Part shown: positions 1-12,007 of the stretch, in pieces
How the letters are laid out: each line of letters begins with the position of its first letter
How positions within the stretch are numbered: the first letter of the stretch is position 1
NCBI GenBank assembly: GCA_028023455.1
Contig: JAQFVV010000017.1
Span: 1,180,001 to 1,244,000, forward strand
Length of the DNA stretch: 64,000 bases
Origin: Epiperipatus broadwayi
Taxonomy: Eukaryota > Onychophora > Udeonychophora > Euonychophora > Peripatidae
Direction of reading: 5' to 3'
The notes under the pieces: model-generated
Seen by the model: the letters and a program-made list of their open reading frames with translations, nothing else
What the model was told of the DNA's origin: nothing
Databases searched by the model: none
Translations under genes and position numbers: made by a program

Positions 1-1143
1 TGTACTCAACCCAGGGGCCATGTGTCAAATTTACTCAACCCACCATGTGTCAAATTTACTCAGCCCACCATTTGTCAAATTTACTCAACCCACTATGTGT
101 TAAATTAAAGTAGGTTGTTTTATGAGAATGTTAATAGTTCCTTTATACTACAACAGGAAGGGTTGTTCTAAACTATACACCATTTAATCTTTTCCTTACA
201 ATAATAACTCTTCACAGACATTTGTCAAAATTTACATCAAACCTTACCATGTGTCACCCAATTTGACTCAACCCATCTTGTGTCAAGTTTACTCAGACCC
301 ACCACAACCCCAAAGACAAACCAACAAAAAAACAAGATGTGTCAAATGTAGCAACCCACCATGTGTCAATTTAAAATTAAATTTACTCAACCCACCATAG
401 CATCCCTACTAACCTTTGTGCTATACATATTATACCACTAATCAACTTCTTAACCCCCCTTGTGTACAAATTTAACTCAACCCACCATGTGTCACAAGTT
501 ACTCAACCCACCATGCTGTCACCACCCAAGAAGAAGAGAGACTAATTTACTCTGAACCCACATTTAAATACTAACCTTTATGTGTCAAATTTACTCAGCC
601 CACCATGTATCAAATTTACTCAATAACACCACTATCAATCTAATAACTAAAAAATACACAAAACGACAAAAAACATTACTATTTATGTAAAAATATATAA
701 ATTAAAAAAAAACATTTAATTTGTGTTTTAATAATTTTTTTATTATTTAATGGTTTTTTTTGATATTTAGATTTGATTACCCACCATGTGTCACAATTTA
801 CTCAAACCCACTATGTATCAAATTTACTCAACATATGTTTCAATTTTATTATACACACATTAAATTTTACAAGATTTAATTAAATTTCAAAAATTCTAAT
901 TATTTAAACACATCTTTCTTAAAAAGAACAATCAATTATTAATCATTTAGTCCCAATTTATTTTTAATCAGTAACAGCAGGACACAATTAAAATTGAAAA
1001 TTAAAAAATTAAAGAGTTTTGCAAACCACCATGTGTACCAAATTATACTCAATCCACCATGTGTCAAATTTACTCTAACCCATTATGTGTCAAAATTTAT
1101 TAAATATATAATTTTTTTTTTTTTTATTATTTTTTTTTTTTAA

Positions 1144-1175
<32 letters not shown>

Positions 1176-1885
1176 TTTCTAATTTTAAAGAAATTTTACT
1201 TTGGTGCCTTGCTTTTATGTGATTTTTGAAAAATCTCAGCCCACCATTTATCAAATTTACTCAACCTTTTTCACTTCATGTGTCAATACTGAGGAACCTA
1301 TCTATCGTGTAAAATGAGACCCAGTATATATACAAAATTAAAGAATTCTCAGAAAACCTCAAGGAAGTAATGAAATCCTTTAATTTAACATTTAAAAATC
1401 ATACTACTTTTTTAATTATCAATATATCTAAATTTAAATGAGGAACATTGATATAATCTATATCTGTGTATTTTTAACTATCCTTCTCAAAAATCTTTTC
1501 CATTTTATTTACTCAACCCACTCTAAAAACTCTTTTGTCTGTGGGTGTGTCAAATTTACTCAACCCACCATGTGCGGATTTGCTCAAACCCACCATGGCT
1601 GTCAAATAACTCTCAACCATACCACCATTTTTTTGCATAGTCCATAATTTTTTTTTTGTTTAACATTTTCAAACTTTTATATTCATTAAAAACACTACAT
1701 TTTATATCTAATCTTTCAATACAGAAATTTTTACTCAACCCACCATGTGTTTAAATTTACTCAACCCACCATGTGTCAAATTTACTCAACCATTTTGACA
1801 CCATGTTAAATTTCACCATGCAAATTTACTCAACCTTATACAAGTGGCATGTGTCAAATTTACTCAACCCACTTTCATTTAACGT
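1..1885. repeat. Degenerate 25-bp satellite interspersed with AT-rich DNA
   Basis: Copies of a 25-bp unit (ATGTGTCAAATTTACTCAAC plus CCACC) recur at about 1-110, 230-630, 780-840, 1030-1110, 1230-1270, 1500-1640 and 1730-1880. They carry many one- or two-base insertions and deletions, in sharp contrast to the clean array that follows. A homopolymer-rich T tract sits near 1112-1180. Open frames here are made only of translated satellite (repeats of the type SNLLNPPCVKFTQP) and are not genes. Confidence 0.9.
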
Positions 1886-2080
1886 ATCAAATTTACTCAA
1901 CCCACCATGTGTCAAATTTACTCAACCCACCATGTGTCAAATTTACTCAACCCACCATGTGTCAAATTTACTCAACCCACCATGTGTCAAATTTACTCAA
2001 CCCACCATGTGTCAAATTTACTCAACCCACCATGTGTCAAATTTACTCAACCCACCATGTGTCAAATTTACTCAACCCAC
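1886..2080. repeat. Clean tandem array of the 25-bp satellite
   Basis: About 7.8 near-perfect head-to-tail copies of the 25-bp unit. Because 25 is not a multiple of three, the array is open in several frames and produces overlapping spurious ORFs of 66-118 codons. It ends abruptly at about 2080 in unique AT-rich sequence. Confidence 0.97.
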
Positions 2081-2084
2081 AAGT

Positions 2085-2630
2085 TTCATAACATCCACTT
2101 CAGATAAATGCAGCAATGATTATCACTAAGATTTATTAAACTAGAGCTTGTCTCTACACCAGGTATAAACTTTAAATCTCAGTTAAAGATTACAATATCT
2201 TATTTTAAAATTAAACACACACACCTAGAGTTCTTTGCATTTCTCTTTCCCATATGTAATACCTTTATAAATATATTAAATAATCCCCACATTTCCACAC
2301 AATGTTTTGAAATCATATAATTAAAGATATACTAAAAGATGAGTCCCAAGATGAATTCCAGACGGTGCAGAAAGGCATTGTATAAGCTAGAGTCATGTGA
2401 CACTTTATTGATTTGACAAACAAAAAATAATGAGTTTTTGTTTGATGCAAAAGAAAGTATACAGAAAAAGTTCAAAATATATTATCCATCTTCATCTCAA
2501 GAAAAAATGCAAAAATGACATTTTTCCTAGAACAACCAATAATTTGGTTTAGTTATTGTTCTTCCTTTGAAGCTTGTACAGTTCATTATTGCAGAATATC
2601 AAAACTAATATGGTGATTTATTTTCCTCAG
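2085..2630. other. AT-rich stretch without recognisable genes
   Basis: No convincing coding frame, RNA gene or repeat family was recognised between the satellite and the first ribozyme repeat. Confidence 0.6.
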
Positions 2631-3586
2631 AGGCTAAACTCTTCATACAGTAGTGACACTCAGTGCAAGCCACAAAAATCAATGAATGCAAAAAGGTTTA
2701 TGCATAAAACTCCTATCTAGTGCCTACTCATCCAATATCCCCAGACTAGTTTATAGATTGTGGCTTTCATCAATGAGAAACCTTGGATTTGAGAGAACTG
2801 CAACTATATCGTAGGATTTAAAGCAACCATCCAGCAGTCACCTTTTACTTCATTAGCTAACTATAAAACTTTGAATGCAAAATGAAAATGCAACAATGTT
2901 TTCAATTCAAGCTCATTAGCTTGTATAGTCATATAGATCTGAACTCAGTTCAGCATCACAACTTTTTGGTGTCTTTGGTTCTTTAATATCCACAGTCACC
3001 ATAATCCTATTGGGACGGATTTGATATTAAATCACTAAATATCACACGATCACCATTATTTATGCTTATACAACCTATTTATACAGAGGCTAATCTTTCC
3101 ATATGTAGTATCACTCAGTGCAAAACACTGTAAAGTTTAATACCAATCTTGTCCAATAGAATTATGGTGACTGTGATTACTAAAGCACCAAAGACACTAA
3201 GAAGTATGGATGTTGAATTGAGTTCAGATCTATATGGCAATACAAGCCAATGAGCTTGAATTAAAAACATTATGTTTTAATTTTAAACTCAAAGCTTTAT
3301 ATTGGCTAATAAGATAAAATATGGCTGCTGGAGGATTGCATTAGATTCTAAGATCTAGGTGCAGTGCTTTCAGATCCAAGGCTCCTCACTGATGAAAGCC
3401 ACAAGCTAGAAACCAGTCTGCAGATATTGGATGAATAGGCACTAGATAGGGATTTTATGCACAAACTTTCTTGCATTCATTGATTACTGTCACTTGCATT
3501 GAGTAGTGCTACTGTATAGAGAGCATCCATGTAAACAGCTTGTGTAAACATAAAGAATGGTAACCATGTGATGTTTAGTTATTCAT
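2631..3586. repeat. Family A ribozyme repeat, inverted pair
   Basis: A minus-oriented unit (about 2631-3140) is followed head-to-head by a plus-oriented unit (about 3141-3586). Shared landmarks are the end motif ACTCTTCATACAGTAGTG-like, the TGCATAAAATCCCTATCTAG block, the hammerhead, an ACTCAGTTCAGCATC block, and a terminal ATGATCACC/GGTGATCAT block. The minus copy has a decayed ribozyme (CTGATGA is TTGATGA, 2769-2775). The plus copy keeps the core. Confidence 0.85.
3372..3432 (+). ncRNA. Hammerhead ribozyme motif, family A
   Basis: Core CTGATGA is at 3389-3395 and GAAA at 3409-3412. Helix III is AC/GT (3412-3413 with 3416-3417) with loop CA, and the predicted cleavage is after C3418. Helix II is AGC/GCT around loop CACAA. 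The 10.1/11.1 position is A.A rather than the usual G-C. Helix I is partly mismatched (downstream TGCAGA instead of TGGGGA). Activity is doubtful in this copy. Confidence 0.55.
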
Positions 3587-4439
3587 TTTTCTTTCATAAT
3601 TTAACTTGATTATAGATTGTGATGTTTACAGCATCTAACATTGCCAAAAAAGTAAAAATGAAACTTTAGTATAATAGAAAGTGAAAAAAAAACTTTTATA
3701 TAATTTTTCAAATGTTTTAAGGTATAAAATTTTGAGTAAAATATATATGTATTTAATTCCATTAATCTTTGTATAATATAATAAAATTCAGAAAAAAAAT
3801 TAAATAATTGAGAGTATAAATTATATACCCTAGAGATAATATTTTTCACAATGCAATGAAACATGATATGTGATAATAATTTGTACTAACATATTTATAG
3901 ATATGTGTAATATTATAATGCAGGCTAGTTAGAAGTGTATAAAATTCTGAATTTTATTGTTTGAATCACTCTAAAGCAAAGATTGACAACATAATCAATG
4001 AAAAGATTCTTTAAGAATGGCCAAAATTAACCAACACAAGGTATGCTTTCAATAGAAAAAACAACATACAACAGGTTTTAGTAGTAGTAAATTTTATAAT
4101 AATATACTGGCTTAAGATTTAGACTTAGATGATATATATTAGTCATAATATTCAATTAATCAGATTATCAGGAAAAACAAAAATATTTATCATATAGTAA
4201 CCACAGTAACAAGGCTTAAATTTGATCAAACTTAGTATAAAACTGTGAACATCTTAGTCAACTCTAATTGCTAATTGTGCACAATCCCAAAAAATATGGA
4301 TTGTTGATATACTTCTTAATAAACATTAATTCAAACAGTGACAAGACTATTCTTATAATTTAATTTATTTAAAATCAATATATCTTAATATATATCAATT
4401 CAAATTATACTAAAATGTGTCTGTATATATACATATATG
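3587..4439. other. AT-rich stretch, no features seen
   Basis: Contains an 84-codon minus-strand frame of low-complexity hydrophobic and aromatic composition (3610-3864) with no recognisable domain. Not supported as a gene. Confidence 0.6.
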
Positions 4440-4552
4440 CAATATTGATGTAAAGATGAGAAGCTGAAGATCATAGAAGATGGATTGAACTTGGAGACAC
4501 CTTCATCCTGCAGTGAATTGATAATAGTTGAAAATAATGATGATGATGATAT
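4440..4552 (+). mobile_element. RTE-like LINE 3' end fragment
   Basis: The translation resembles the last residues of an RTE-type ORF2 (ELGDTFILQ.IDNS) and is followed by a GATGATGAT tail. The same 3' terminus is seen on the element ending near 16.92 kb and, inverted, at 43.15 kb. It is a severely 5'-truncated insertion. Confidence 0.7.
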
Positions 4553-4685
4553 GAAATATCTGATTTATCCATGAATAATTTATTGGAGCAAAAATACATA
4601 CCAGTAACTGGGTTACACCACCCATCAACTGAGTAATAAATATTATGAAAAATAGGTATAGAAGTACAATATAACTATATATGTC

Positions 4686-5460
4686 AATAGGGGTTTGAAC
4701 TCAGACTTTCACATGACCCTCAACCATTCATATCTCATACTTCTGATACCCTTGATCACCCATGTGTTGAAAAGATAAATAATCACCAATATCTGTATTT
4801 CATGGTAAACCAGCACTCGCCAGTTGGTCCAGGTTATCATTTCCAAATATATATACAATCAAAGCTAACATATATACAATCAAAGCTCAGCTTATATTAA
4901 GATAGCCAATCTTCATACTTTAATGAACAGGTTTCAAACCACTTCACTCCACAACTCTTCAGCTGTCCATTTAAAATAGGCAAAACTCTCTATATGTATT
5001 GCCACTTAGTGCAAGCCAGAGTAATCAATGGATGCCAGAAGGCTTGTGCATAAATTCCCCATCTAATTCCTACTCTGGCTTGCACTGAGTGGCAATACAC
5101 ATAGAGAGTTTTGCCTGTTTTAATAACAGTTAAAAGCAAGCATAAGAAATAGTGATCATGTGATGTTTATCAGCTGTCTATTTCATTGAAAATCTGATGA
5201 TGGAATGCCTGTCCATTAAGGTATGAAGATTGACTATCTTAATATAAGGTGAACTTTGATTGTATATGTGTGGAGTTGATAATCTGGACCAGCTGACAAG
5301 TGCTGGTTTAGCACTAAATACGCAGATTGGTGATTATTTATCTTTTTGGCATGTGTGATCAAGTGTATCAGCGGTATTAGATAGCATGGATGGTTGAGGG
5401 TCCTGTTAAAATCTGAGTTCAAACCCCCTATATTTTACGTATATAAGTACAGGTATGAAA
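4686..5460. repeat. Family B ribozyme repeat, inverted pair with nested family A hairpin
   Basis: The left arm (about 4686-4975) reads in the minus direction and the right arm (about 5179-5460) in the plus direction. Both begin or end with TTTGAACTCAGACTTTCA or its complement. Both ribozyme cores are damaged: the minus copy reads CTGGCGA, and the plus copy reads CTGACAA with TAAA replacing GAAA. The centre is occupied by a separate family A hairpin. Confidence 0.85.
4976..5178. repeat. Family A terminal hairpin without ribozyme
   Basis: A palindrome made only of the two outer ends of family A: GGCAAAACTCTCTATATGTA on the left and its near-complement on the right, joined through TGCATAAATTCCCC. 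It interrupts a family B inverted pair at the CAGCTGTCCAT/CAGCTGTCTAT junction, so it inserted after family B. Confidence 0.8.
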
Positions 5461-5496
5461 AAGCCTGTACTGTAGAAAAAAATTTTTTTTATATAT

Positions 5497-5590
5497 GTCA
5501 TTAAAAACCAGTCAACACTTAGACAATCCCAATATCAATAATAATCAACAAATTTAAACTGTTGTCAAGGCAACTTCTTTTTAACATATA
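5497..5590. repeat. TTGTCAAGGCAAC short repeat, copy 1
   Basis: A block of about 90 bp, CATTAAAAACCAGTCAACAC through GTTGTCAAGGCAAC, is nearly identical to 32650-32735. Related versions are at 35775-35850 and 62150-62200. It is probably a small non-autonomous element whose family is not recognised. Confidence 0.75.
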
Positions 5591-7119
5591 TATATATACC
5601 CACACACTATAATAGAGACACAGCAATTATACAGCAACAGTGTAAAAAGACTATTTTATTGTACGATAAAGTGCAGCATGAGAAGTCTGTTCATTTATTT
5701 TAAAATATGGAGAAGTTTTTAGTTCAAAAGGAAAAACAATTGTTTTTAAGATTAAGTAGTCTTTTCAATGGCTCTTTCATTCTTAGCTTAGTGCATCCAT
5801 AAATGGAAAGCTACAAATTTTCTATCACATTATTTTATAATAGTTATATATTAATGCTACACATTTATATTCTTGAGAATAAATAAAACTAAGTTAATCA
5901 AGTAGCATTTAATATACAATATTAAATATACAAAAAAAGATATAAAATCATTTAAAAAACACTAGAATTCTTTCTGCTTCTGTCAGAAAAATTTCTTGAA
6001 AGATAGTTTATTATTGATGGGCGAAGTCGCTTTTTTTTATTTATTTTAGATCCTTTTTTATATGTGTGTGTTTATTTTCTTAAGATATCTTTTGTATTTT
6101 TATAAATTCTTCCTCTTTTATTCAATTAAAGTCAATTTGAACTTCGATTCTGGAAACGTGCAAATAAAAAAATCCCAGGAATAGTTTAAATTTGAGATTA
6201 AAGTAAATGAAATTTTAAAGCCGAGCTCATCTCCTTTCTCTGATTGACATCCAATTAAAACCGTTGGATGTTTTCTTTGAGCTTAGCGAAGACTGTATTA
6301 GGATATCTTCAAATGCTTGACATGGAAAGTATAAAAACTGATGATATTAATTAAAATTAGATGAAATTTCAACAAGATATGCCTTTTCTTTAAATTAAAA
6401 ATAAATATCATTTTTATTTGCTTAAGATTAAGTCACTCCATTAATCAAAATTTATCACATTTTACGTTTAAAAAAAAAATAAGAAGGAGAACCGTGTTGG
6501 AATCTTTCGGAATATCTTTTTTTATTTATGAATTATAGTATACCTATAGAAATAAAAATATAATCCTAAACATTTTAGAATAGAGATTATAATTATCTGT
6601 TAAAAGTACTTTAAAAAAATAATCGAATGACAAGTTGCCTGGGAGATCATGTGATGATGAAGCTTGGATTTGGGAATCCCTATTCCTTGAAGTCACCAAT
6701 TTTATCATTCAGCCAAATTGAACAGACAAAAGAACATTACATCAGGGTTATAGATGTCAAAGGATGGTTCTGAAAGTTTAAGAAAATTTAAAAATATTTT
6801 GTTCTTATTTATTTAATATATGATTTTTTTAGATAGCTTAACTATTATATTAAGAAACTTCTAAACATTTCCACCAGGGAATAGATTCGCTAGTGACTTT
6901 ATTTTTAAGTCCTTAGTATTTGCAGTTTGACATCAACCGAAAAGTGAATACATTGAATATTACAATACAGTGATTGACACATTTTATATTATCTGGGGAA
7001 AAATGAAAACCATTGCCTGAATATGAGCATGTGGATACAGAAGAGATATAATGGTATTAGCCAATAAATAAAATTCTGGTTGTTTGCATGAATGCTTCTT
7101 TAATGGATCTGGTAATCAT
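5591..7119. other. AT-rich stretch, no features seen
   Basis: No coding, RNA or repeat signal that I could support. Short homopolymer runs only. Confidence 0.55.
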
Positions 7120-7321
7120 AAAATAATTATGGAACTGTGAAAGAAATAATAGATAAAAATGTACAACTAATTCTATGAAATATTTATCAAAAATATAAAA
7201 AAATAATGGTGTGGCCATTATGGGGAAGGTCATATGAATGCCAAACTGATGATAGAATTGCTAATGGAATGGATGGAAGATATAAACTGAAGGAAGCCCA
7301 ACACAAATGGACAAAACCTGG

Positions 7322-7565
7322 AACAATGTAGGTAATATAGTTCTCACAAATAAACAGTTATCATAAACACACAGTTTTACAACATAAAAGAAGATATACA
7401 TGGAATTACCAAATGGAGTTATTAGAAACCAAATAGATTATACCATAGTTGAACAATGTAGGTAATTTAGTTATCACAAATTCACAGTTTTACAACATAA
7501 AAGAAGATATACATGGAATTACCAAATGGAGTTATTAGAAAATAAATTGATTATATCATAATTGA
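7322..7565 (+). repeat. Direct duplication inside the LINE endonuclease region
   Basis: AACAATGTAGGTAAT ... GGAGTTATTAGAAA occurs twice in tandem, with about 130 bp and 108 bp copies differing by a short deletion. It duplicates the NQIDY-encoding end of the endonuclease domain. Confidence 0.85.
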
Positions 7566-9032
7566 TAGGAAAAAGAGTATTAAAAAGTGCAACACATATA
7601 GGTCATCAGCTGTGATCTAGGCATATGCAAATGTAAAGATAAAATTACACAATATTATGAAAAAAGGTAACAGAAAACTGAATGTAGATGATGATATATT
7701 ATTGAAATATATTTACAAATTAATGTGACTCCTTAATAATGTGTAGTGAAGTAAAAGAATCGGTTAAAATTATTATTAAAGGAAGTTATAGTAGATGAAG
7801 GAAAAACAAGGATATCTGATTGGTTAGTAGGGAAATGATAAGGATGACTGATAAAAAATAATAAAAAATCATTATGCAGAGTTCAAATGAGAGGTAGAGG
7901 AAAAAGTGAGAAGGAACAAACACATGAAAATGGCAATACTAAAAAATGTTTTATATCATGAAAAATCTTATAGAAAAGTTTAAATCAAGATTAGATATGG
8001 TGATGAATAGAACTAGAAGAAGATCAAGAAATGATGGTCAGTTGTCAGAGTTTTGTAAATACTGTACAAAAATGACACAAAAATATTTGGTATACCAGTT
8101 ACAAAATAAGAATCACCTCCATTAAAAAGTAATGGAGTAAGAACCATATCCGAAACTACTAATAAAATATTATTAGGATTAAATAAGTTACAAACAGAGT
8201 TATACAAAAAAAGAGTAAAGTCAAGAATAGATGTATTGCATAGATTGATCTTGATATTTGCAAGAGTGGAGATTAAACCAAGAGCTGGACTGTAGTAACA
8301 TTAAAGATGGTGGACGTCAGCCAGTTTAATAATTATAACCTATAGTTTACATTTTCCATATCAACAATATCATTTTTGTAATAGTGTTAGGCAGAATACA
8401 AATAAAGATAAAATAGAAATTTGTCATAGGAGCAGGCAAATTTTAAACTGTGATCCATTAACTATTCTCAATATGACTACATGATTTTAATAATGACTCT
8501 ATCTCTGTTTAATAGATTATCAGAAGACATTTGATCCTATATGTTATGAAACATTGGCTAATAATGTTCAATATATGATATTCTTCACATTTGCTAAAAT
8601 CATTAACTTCTTCATGTAGAGATAAAAAGCCAGAATAATAGTAATACAAATAAACTTAGATTGCTTTCAAGTGGACAAACAGATTTAATAAGTCTGTGTT
8701 ATCACAATACTTATTTAATATTGTAGCAGATGTGACAATGAGGGATGCTTTGGATTTTTTTCAAAAAGTTTATTGGAGGAAGACAAGGATGCATCTTAAT
8801 ATATGCAGATGATATAGATTTAGTCATATCAGCAGAAAATAAACTACAGTATTTGGCAAATTGATTGGTAAAAACAATAGAATGTAGTAAGGCTAATCTA
8901 AGCAAGAACGATGTAATTAACCAAATAAATAGCAGAAATAATAGTAGAAATAATAATAAAATTAATAAAAATAATAATAGAAATAATAGTAGCAATAATA
9001 GTAGAAATAACAGTAGAAATAATAATAGAAAT

Positions 9033-9790
9033 AATTAATAACACGCTGATGCATTGCGGTGAAAAATTTTTTTATATAATAATTTCTGTAGGCTTTCAAT
9101 ATCATAATTTCTGCAGACTAATCAGTTTCAGAGTTTTGTTACTCCATAATCATAGTCTCTTAGATTATTAATGTCATTATATGCAAATGTATGCAAAACT
9201 ATCTTCTATATTATCCATTTTCTGGAAATGGCAAAATAAATGTCTTTTCAACTTATTGAGCTTATATCATTGGTGATAAAACAAGCTTCCCTGATTTTTC
9301 TCTTGGTGTCATTCCTTTCTGTGCATAATATATCAGCCTTGGAGGGTTCAAATCTGTAGTTGAGCTCTTGCTAGTGGTCAGAAAATACAGAACTGCCTTC
9401 TTTTTTTGGTTATTGTTCTTGTAACTTTGGCATGAGTTTCACCATAATAAACAGCATCACACCCCATTTGAGGACACACAATTCTATATACTACCTGGGG
9501 GGTTGCTTCAATATTTCTTTTATCTTTGGTATTATTAATAAGCCCATTGGTGTTTGCAGTTCTAAATCTTAGTTTAAAATTCTTTCAGTTTTGCCATTTC
9601 CAGAAAATGGATAATATAAGAGATAGTTTTGCATACATTTGCATATAATGACGTTAATAATCTAAGAGACTATGATTATAAAGTAACAAAACTTTGAAAG
9701 TGCTTAGTCTGCAGAAATTATGATATTGAAAGCTTGCAGATATTATTATATAAAAAAGTTTCACCGCAATGCATCAGCGTGTTATTAATT
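9033..9790 (-). mobile_element. Foldback element carrying a Penelope-like GIY-YIG relic
   Basis: Inverted arms of about 205 bp (9033-9238 and 9590-9790) start and end with AATTAATAACACGCTGATGC and its complement, and enclose about 350 bp. On the minus strand the interior encodes VYRIVCPQMGCDAVYYGET, the characteristic opening of the GIY-YIG endonuclease of Penelope-like elements, and later ERNDTKRKIREACFI, the family's C-terminal motif. The element lies inside a LINE and is younger than it. The inverted ends resemble the complex terminal repeats known for Penelope-like insertions. No intact frame remains. Confidence 0.8.
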
Positions 9791-10400
9791 ACAAAATAAA
9801 GATGAAAGAAAATAGTTATTACAGTAGAAATAATAGTAGAGAGTGTGCAGCTGAAACAGATTTCAGAAATTGATTACATAAGCTTCAAAGTAAACCAACA
9901 TGGAGAATGCCATAAAGAGATAAATGCACAGTTGTTGTTGACATTAATAGCATTTAAAAATTAGTATGCATCTGGAAAAACTGACCTAAAGCAAGATATG
10001 GACACTGAGGAAAGAACAAAGGACAAGAATTGATGCTTTTGAAATAAAATGTTAGGGGAAATGCTTGGGAAGCCTTAGAAGGCTAAGAGAAGCAGTTAAT
10101 TGATTCTTCTGAAAGCAAATGTACAAAAATAACTGCAACTGATGCACAGAGGCAACTCCGTAGTTATAAAGCAAAGAAAACTATCTTATTTTGGACATGT
10201 GATGGAACAGAAGACATGCTTGGAAAAGAATGTCATGATTAGAATTATGAATGAATCAAGAAGATGAGAACAACCAAGTCTGTCATGGAAGAGTAATATT
10301 ACATATAAAGTGAACAATATTTGAGCATGAAATAAAGAGGATGAAGCAATTGCCTGGAAGTGATTTATCCATATTACTATCCATAGTTTTCATAATGGAC

Positions 10401-10914
10401 CAGATGGGTGATGGACATATACATTCCTTATTTTACTATCCTGTGATGCTTGAACACCTGATATATCTAGTTAATCCATTATGCAGAACCTATCAGTCAT
10501 TTATTGATCTCATTTATTCCATAGTCATTCAGTATATAATTGAAAATCTGAATTACCTTTAATTATAAGTAAAACACCAACCAGTTAAAAATAATCGAAT
10601 TGTTTTATTATTTGAGAGTTCATAAGAAGTTCGAACATGGAAAAGTCACAGCTGATGGAGTTCCATGGACCAAAGTGTATAAACTGTGCAGGATTAACTA
10701 GTTATAGTTTGGGAGGATTGGGAGTCTTTGGAACCAAATATTTAATTTTTTATTAGCAATTAATTAGCTGTTACTAATCCAAACTAAAATAATTATATTT
10801 TTTTGTTTGTTTTAAACTTTTTTAAAATTTGTTTCTAAGTAATTTAATTACTTTCTTAATCTCTAAATCATTTTTTTAATTATTTAATAAATCATTTGTT
10901 ATAAGTAATATAAA
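10401..10914. other. AT-rich stretch after the LINE relic
   Basis: A 73-codon plus frame (10341-10562) straddles the LINE 3' end and has no recognisable domain. Nothing else seen. Confidence 0.5.
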
Positions 10915-11079
10915 TATAGGGGATTTGAACTCAGACTTTCAAGCATCCTTCAACTATTCACACTATCTCAAACAACTGATGCGCTGGCCATACACATGTA
11001 GAAAAGATAAATAATCACCAAAACGTATTTCATGCTAAACCAGCACTTATCAGTTGGTGCAGAATATCATTCCCCCCCC

Positions 11080-11136
<57 letters not shown>

Positions 11137-11390
11137 TATATATATATATATATATATAAACTAAGCACTGATTATATATATATGTGTGGGAGATAATCTG
11201 GACTAACTTGTGTGTGCTGGTTTAGCATGAAATAGAATATTGGCGATTATTTATTTTTTTCTACATGCGTGTGGTCATGTGTATCAGTTGTATGAGATAG
11301 TGTGGATAGGTGCTAGAAAGTCTGAGTTCAAATCTTTTATATCTACAATTAAGCTCCAGGTATGTGAAGAGTGCCTGTATTTTAAATAGT
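10915..11390. repeat. Family B ribozyme repeat, inverted pair with AT core
   Basis: The left arm (minus) and right arm (plus) of family B are separated by a C run and an AT dinucleotide array (about 11083-11157). The minus copy ribozyme has CTGATAA (G8 changed) and the plus copy has ACTTGTG in place of the core. Both keep a CATGAAAT junction. Neither should cleave. Confidence 0.85.
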
Positions 11391-12007
11391 TATAACTAAT
11401 ATCTATTAGCAAGGGTGTATTTTTATTTTTGGTTAGAGGATAATTATAATCAGGATTATATTCGAATAGTATATAGGCAAGACATATTTCTTCTTCTTAA
11501 TTATTTAAGTATAAAATCCTTTTATTCTCTTTACTACAATTTTAGTTAAGAACTTTTTTAAAAAAAACATAACTGTATCGGTTATTAGCAAAAGTGAGAT
11601 GTAGAATTACTGTCTGCATACACACATCCTAAGTAAAATGAATGGGTGAGCAATTACTAAAAAGCGAGAGTAAATTTCAGCTTAATTGTAAAGATTAATC
11701 ATTTCTTTTTCTAAAGTAAAAAAAGCTGTGGATTAAGATAACAATATCTTTTGTCTTTGAATTAAGCCATTTTATTTATTTTTTTGAAAAAGTTGTTAAA
11801 AATGTACATATTTATGAGGTCAATTTAATGTCAAATGACTCGCATGTATCACATCACCTAAGTCGGAACAAATTATTGACTTGTCATAAATATTTAGTTT
11901 GCATATTAATTTTAATTAATAAATCCTTTAATTTTATAATTTTTTTTCATTATGTATTTTAAATATGAATTTTTATTCTTCTACAGAACAGGATTTTTCA
12001 TACCTAC
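11391..12007. other. AT-rich stretch, no features seen
   Basis: No coding or repeat signal recognised. Confidence 0.5.

Larger units (their letters stand above)
7120..10400 (+). pseudogene. Decayed EN-RT LINE (RTE or related clade), interrupted
   Basis: Pieces of a LINE ORF2 appear in order on the plus strand. First is an endonuclease C-terminal motif (RTWNNVG ... NGVIRNQIDYTIV) near 7315-7450, partly duplicated at 7450-7565. Next is a reverse transcriptase finger motif DYQKTFDPICYETL at about 8514-8555. The catalytic box GGRQGCILIYADDIDLVIS lies at about 8772-8830, with the YADD residues intact. A C-terminal motif RKLSYFGHVMEQKTCLEKNV is near 10165-10230. Many stops and frameshifts separate them. 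A simple repeat of AGAAATAAT type (8925-9032) and a 758-bp foldback insertion (9033-9790) split the gene. In family terms this is an APE-type endonuclease plus reverse transcriptase protein that copies its own RNA by target-primed reverse transcription. It is dead here. Confidence 0.8.

Noticed and set aside
1773-2129. 118-codon plus-strand frame
   Set aside because: Translated 25-bp satellite. Overlapping frames are equally open.
2631-3586. CRISPR array or prokaryotic feature
   Set aside because: The repeats are long, inverted and carry ribozyme folds. Introns, SINEs and hAT elements show a eukaryotic genome, so operons, ribosome binding sites and CRISPR are not applicable.
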